Source: Phycisphaerae bacterium
Lineage (GTDB): Bacteria; Planctomycetota; Phycisphaerae; SM23-33
NCBI GenBank assembly: GCA_030610965.1
Contig: JAUWQU010000060.1
Span: forward strand, 1 to 10,080
DNA: 10,080 nucleotides
Direction of reading: 5' to 3'
This document shows positions 7,187 through 10,080 of this stretch, piece after piece. How positions within the stretch are numbered: position 1 is the first letter of the stretch; the number at the start of each line of letters is the position of its first letter. A model generated the notes under the pieces. The model was not told where the DNA came from, ran no database searches, and worked only from the letters and a program-made list of their open reading frames with translations. The translations under genes were made by a program, and so were the position numbers.

Positions 7187-7333
7187 TCAGATCGTCCGGC
7201 GACGTAGCAGGGCGAGGTCATCCGGGAAATGTCGGGACAAAGCCTCCCGCCCGATGCGCATCTGGCGCGCTGTTTTCGGGTTGCGCGTAACCACACGCCG
7301 TGCCCCAGTAGCGATACCCACTTGTCGGCTCAT
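7187..7333 (-). CDS. Small basic protein of 48 residues, coupled to the integrase fragment
   Basis: The ATG at 7333-7331 overlaps the integrase stop in the junction TGATG, the classic arrangement of translationally coupled genes. The product is short and strongly basic: it starts MSRQVGIATGARRVV, contains NPKTARQMRIGREALSRHF, and ends LLRRRTI before a TGA. I do not recognise it. The charge and position would suit a small DNA-binding accessory protein of the integrase, but no helix-turn-helix can be claimed at this length and a chance frame is possible. Confidence 0.35.
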   Translation of the reverse strand: MSRQVGIATGARRVVTRNPKTARQMRIGREALSRHFPDDLALLRRRTI

Positions 7334-7719
7334 CAGGATTCTACGGCATCGAAGACCGGCTGGAGCTTCGCTCGGACCTGGTCTAGGGCGTCGGCCATGG
7401 TGGACCAGTCGGAGAACTTGTTGTAGTGTCGGCCTGTCGTGCGGTCCGAATGGCACAGGAAGGCTTCCGACAACTCCTTGCCCGCTGCATCCCGGATGAG
7501 TTGGCTGGCTGTCTTGCGGAGATGCTTGAAGGACATTCCCCGGCCCGTCATGCCCACCGACATCCGCAACCGTCGCCATGCAATCGCGATCATGTCCGTC
7601 TTGGCGCCGTTGTTCTCCCGCAGCAGCGAGGTGCCTCGCTGGGTGGTCAGCAATGACTGGCCTTTCTTCCGGCGCGTCCCCTTGGTCGCGTCATTGATCG
7701 CAGCGATGGTCTCCGGCCA
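7333..7719 (-). pseudogene. C-terminal catalytic fragment of a tyrosine recombinase/phage integrase
   Basis: The 128 visible residues start WPETIAAIND and run to a TGA. Catalytic elements are clear: FKHLRKTAS (Arg at residue 68; the usual box II His is Lys, a change tolerated in many integrases), LCHSD (His at 90, matching the LGH box), and RHYNKFSDW with the Tyr nucleophile at residue 99. The core-binding domain and box I Arg are missing, because homology stops at the Trp codon 7717-7719, exactly where IS4-type transposase sequence begins on the other strand. The fragment therefore cannot recombine DNA alone. A TTG at 7653 could start a shorter peptide, but this is probably not meaningful. 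It differs in sequence type from the integrase remnant at 440-907. Confidence 0.75.
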
Positions 7720-8097
7720 TCGACAAGCGGTTCGTCTTCCTGACCAACAACTTCATCCTGCCGGCCCTCACTATTGCTCAACTCTACAAATGCCGCTGGC
7801 AGGTGGAACTGTTCTTCAAGTGGATCAAGCAGCATTTGCGGATCAAGGCGTTCTACGGCAACTCGATCAATGCCGTGAAGACTCAGGTGTGGATCGCCGT
7901 GTGCGTGTACGTGCTGGTGGCCATTGTCAAGAAAGAACTGAATATCGCGCGCAGCCTGGGCGAAATCCTGCAAATTCTCAGCATCTCTCTTTTCGAGAAA
8001 ATGCCGCTTTTGCAGGCGTTTTCGCTCGTATGCACACAAAACAATATGTCTAGCAATTGTAACCAATTGTCACTATTCGACTTTTAACCGGACAGTA
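7720..8097 (+). mobile_element. Right-end fragment of an IS4-family insertion sequence
   Basis: The fragment holds the 3' part of a transposase gene, and just after its TAA stop a TAACCGGACAGTAGTG segment that I take to be the right terminal region. The left part of the element, with its matching terminal repeat and most of the transposase, is absent, so no target duplication can be checked. The exact right boundary is uncertain by some tens of bases. The 200 bp after it, up to the glycoside hydrolase gene, contain no gene that I can support. Confidence 0.6.
7722..8087 (+). pseudogene. IS4-type DDE transposase, C-terminal fragment
   Basis: The 121 residues begin DKRFVFLTNNFILPALTIAQ and contain the IS4 signature Y-(2)-R-(3)-E-(6)-K in YKCRWQVELFFKWIK, including the last catalytic Glu. 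The following KQHLRIKAFYG and the C-terminal NQLSLFDF ending are typical of a common IS4 subgroup. The first two catalytic Asp residues and the N-terminus are lost at the junction near 7720. The fragment is less GC-rich toward its end than the surrounding genes, consistent with a foreign origin. It has no start codon of its own that would give a working enzyme. Confidence 0.85.
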
Positions 8098-8303
8098 GTG
8101 TTTCGATATAGCAGTAATGCGCAGGCTGCCTGCAACCAAGACGCAGGGCGCCTTTCGTTAGAACGCGTCCTCCACCGTCAGGTTGCGGACGAATCAGCGG
8201 GGGCAAGTAGCATCGCCCTACCCTAAGGCGAGGGCCCCACCACCGGCAAGCCCGGGCCGGGATGGTACCTGTATGGGGAGAAAAACAGCCTGCCTTTTCT
8301 TTC

Positions 8304-10080
8304 TCAGAGCTTGCCCGTCAGCTTGACGAGCTTCGGGCTGTGGGCGATCCGCTTGCCGTTGACCAGCACTTGCAGGCCGGCGCCCCGGCCGTACTTGGCG
8401 CCGGTCTTGTCCCAGATGATCGTCAGCACCTTGCCGTGGTAGAGCACGTCGTCCAGGCAGAAGAAGTCCCACTTGCCTTCCGGCACGAGCGGGTTTACCT
8501 CGACGACGTCGTCGCCGCGCGGGCGAAGGCCCACCAGCCCGGTAATGACAAGGTCGCAGTAGCTGGAGTGGTTGTACTCCTTGCCGCGTTCTCTCAGGCC
8601 GGCGGGTTTGCCCTCTTCCTTGCGGCGTTTCTCCGCGGCCAGCAGCATGGTCCGGCACAGCCAGTCGCCTGTGAGCGGGTTGAGGTTCTCGTCGATCCAC
8701 GGCACGACGGTCCCGTCGTCGCGCTTGCGCTGCTGGCTGTGGGCGTATATGTGGAGCATCTTCAGGTAGTCGGCCTTGGTGATGGCGTCCTGTGGATAGT
8801 TGTTCAGCACGTTGGCCATCGCGGTCAGCGTCACAGCCGTCGCCAGCGGCCAACTCGGGCCGTTCCACTGGCATGCGTGGCCCTGATAGGAGAGCTTGAA
8901 GCCCGGATGCCTCCGCTCGGCCGTGGTCGGGCCGTACGGCGCGTAGAAGCCCTTGGGGTCCATCAACTGCTTCCAGGCGACCTCGTAACCCTTGCCCGGC
9001 CGGGGAAGGTTGACGTACCACGGCGTGTAGCCATGCAGCTCGCGGACATCCACGAGCGCCGCTTCCGGGTTTCGGCCCTCGCCGTCGTTGAGCGTCTTGA
9101 GCGTGTCGCCGCGACGGGTCTTGAGGTGGAACGAGCAGCTTATCTTGCCCGACGGCGCGACGTTCTTGTCGCCCGACAGCACCCGCCATTCGTAGAGCCC
9201 CGCGGCCTTGCCGCGCTGGGACTGCACCTCCAGCCGAATCGCGGCGGCCTCCACCGGCCGGAAGCTCACCTTGTTGAAGGAATCCTTCTCCACGGCGTAC
9301 GGGGCGGAGTTGGCTACCGGCTTCCATTGCCCGCCCTGCTGGTAGAGCACCCGCCACGACTTGGGCAGGAGAATCCCGCTGTTGTCGCTGTACCAGTAGA
9401 CCTCCGCGCTTTCGACGCGGACGGGCCTTGGAAAGTCGTACTGAAGCCACTCCAGCGTGCCGCGGTGGTCCTTGTCGTACCAGTGGTAACGAGGCACGCT
9501 GCCGTCGGATGAACTGCGAGGCTCGGTCAACTCGCGGTCGCTGCGAGGCAGGGTCTTGAAGAACTTCGCCCGCGGGTCCCAGAGCTTGCCCTCGACGAGT
9601 TCGCGGAGCCGGTCGGCCTTGGCCTCGTACTCCTTCGCGACGTCCTGCCTGCCGGCAAGAGCCGCGATACGGGCAATCGCCCTGGCGTCGCCGTACATGT
9701 AGCTGTTGATCGTCGCCCGCTTGCCGCTCTTGCCGACGGACACCTCCATGCCGTCGCGATCGTCGATCTGCCAGAACATCCCGTCCGAAAGCAGGCGCGA
9801 CTGCTCCCAGCCATGGTAGTTCTTCACAAGGTCGTCCAACAGGTCCGTCACGACGGCCTTGTCCATGTGGACGAGGTACATCGCGTAAATCGAGTCGGCG
9901 GCCCAGAAGCTGTACGCCCGCACCCGGCCGCCCTTTCGGAACCAGAACACCGCGTAGTCGTTCATGTACTTCGGGTCGTGGATCCACCGGCCCTCGTAGA
10001 AGTGATGCCCGGCCGGGCAGTTGATCGTGTTGTGCTTGCCGCTCCACGGAACCTTCGGCAGGAACTCGGTGACGACGTAG
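8304..10080 (-). CDS. MGH1/GH63-like glycoside hydrolase with an inserted discoidin-like module (5' end outside window)
   Basis: The frame is open from the right edge to a TGA at 8304-8306, giving 591 residues. The first about 185 residues (GHHFYEGRWIHDPKYMNDY, then YSFWAADSIYAMY, FWQIDDRDGMEVSVG, INSYMYGDARAIA) and residues about 318-520 (GFYAPYGPTTAERRHPGF, CQWNGPSWPLATAVTLTAM, YNHSSYCDLVITGLVGLRPR) look like the two halves of an (alpha/alpha)6 barrel of the MGH1-like/GH63-like type. Between them, residues about 198-300, lies an F5/8C (discoidin)-like beta module (WYDKDHRGTLEWLQYDF, SAEVYWYSDN, PKSWRVLYQ, IRLEVQ). A beta-rich tail closes the protein. It should act on a glycan, probably outside the cytoplasm, but the N-terminus that would carry a signal peptide is not visible and the substrate is unknown. 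Acidic residues in the IDDRDGMEV segment are candidate catalysts by inference only. Confidence 0.75.
   Translation of the reverse strand, partial: YVVTEFLPKVPWSGKHNTINCPAGHHFYEGRWIHDPKYMNDYAVFWFRKGGRVRAYSFWAADSIYAMYLVHMDKAVVTDLLDDLVKNYHGWEQSRLLSDGMFWQIDDRDGMEVSVGKSGKRATINSYMYGDARAIARIAALAGRQDVAKEYEAKADRLRELVEGKLWDPRAKFFKTLPRSDRELTEPRSSSDGSVPRYHWYDKDHRGTLEWLQYDFPRPVRVESAEVYWYSDNSGILLPKSWRVLYQQGGQWKPVANSAPYAVEKDSFNKVSFRPVEAAAIRLEVQSQRGKAAGLYEWRVLSGDKNVAPSGKISCSFHLKTRRGDTLKTLNDGEGRNPEAALVDVRELHGYTPWYVNLPRPGKGYEVAWKQLMDPKGFYAPYGPTTAERRHPGFKLSYQGHACQWNGPSWPLATAVTLTAMANVLNNYPQDAITKADYLKMLHIYAHSQQRKRDDGTVVPWIDENLNPLTGDWLCRTMLLAAEKRRKEEGKPAGLRERGKEYNHSSYCDLVITGLVGLRPRGDDVVEVNPLVPEGKWDFFCLDDVLYHGKVLTIIWDKTGAKYGRGAGLQVLVNGKRIAHSPKLVKLTGKL

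Noticed and set aside
8121..8133. Inverted repeat GCAGGC-T-GCCTGC after the IS fragment
   Set aside because: A one-base loop cannot form a stable hairpin, there is no T-run, and it is not at the likely IS end.
8218..10047. Minus-strand frame of 609 codons overlapping the glycoside hydrolase
   Set aside because: It is in another frame of the same strand, rich in Arg/Gly/Pro/Gln, without domain pattern; the overlapping frame has clear hydrolase blocks.

Overview
This is a GC-rich window with long, tightly packed genes. It most likely comes from a member of the Planctomycetota (Phycisphaerae/Sedimentisphaerales-like). That is an inference from gene content: a C-terminal domain I associate with planctomycete M56/BlaR1-type proteins, planctomycete-style tyrosine recombinases, a pyrrolysine-free MttB-family methyltransferase, and a large glycoside hydrolase with an inserted discoidin-like module. 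No RNA gene, CRISPR array or replication origin was seen.

Layout, left to right. (1) Positions 3-371, plus strand: the C-terminal 122 residues of a protein that begins outside the window. (2) Positions 440-2290, minus strand: a chimeric and probably decayed reading frame. Its middle is a DUF4062/STAND-type P-loop ATPase. The N-terminal part of the DUF4062 domain is missing, and its C-terminus is replaced by a piece of a tyrosine recombinase. (3) Positions 2310-6839, minus strand: a compact operon, transcribed right to left, of a SAM-dependent methyltransferase, an MttB-family (trimethylamine/betaine) methyltransferase and a type III glutamine synthetase (GlnN). Gaps are 18 and 6 nt, and the glnN Shine-Dalgarno sequence overlaps the mttB stop codon. 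(4) Positions 6840-6963: a good sigma-70-like promoter (TGGACC, 17 nt, TATAAT) and a leader of about 90 nt. In the leader the ribosome-binding site of the first gene lies in one arm of a 7-bp hairpin, whose other arm can instead pair with an upstream segment. (5) Positions 7187-8097: mobile-DNA debris. It holds a small ORF overlapping the stop of an integrase fragment, the catalytic C-terminus of a tyrosine recombinase (minus strand), and directly abutting it the 3' end of an IS4-type transposase (plus strand). (6) Positions 8304-10080, minus strand: most of an MGH1/GH63-like (alpha/alpha)6-barrel glycoside hydrolase, open at its 5' end.

How the parts fit. The central operon joins a predicted corrinoid-dependent demethylation enzyme to ammonium assimilation, which suggests use of quaternary or tertiary amines as carbon and nitrogen sources. 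No corrinoid protein or second methyltransferase is visible, so the substrate is unknown. The operon is bracketed by two different tyrosine-recombinase remnants, and an IS remnant abuts the right-hand one. This suggests the locus has been a repeated integration or rearrangement site. The most unusual items are the STAND ATPase-recombinase chimera and the candidate regulatory leader of the operon.
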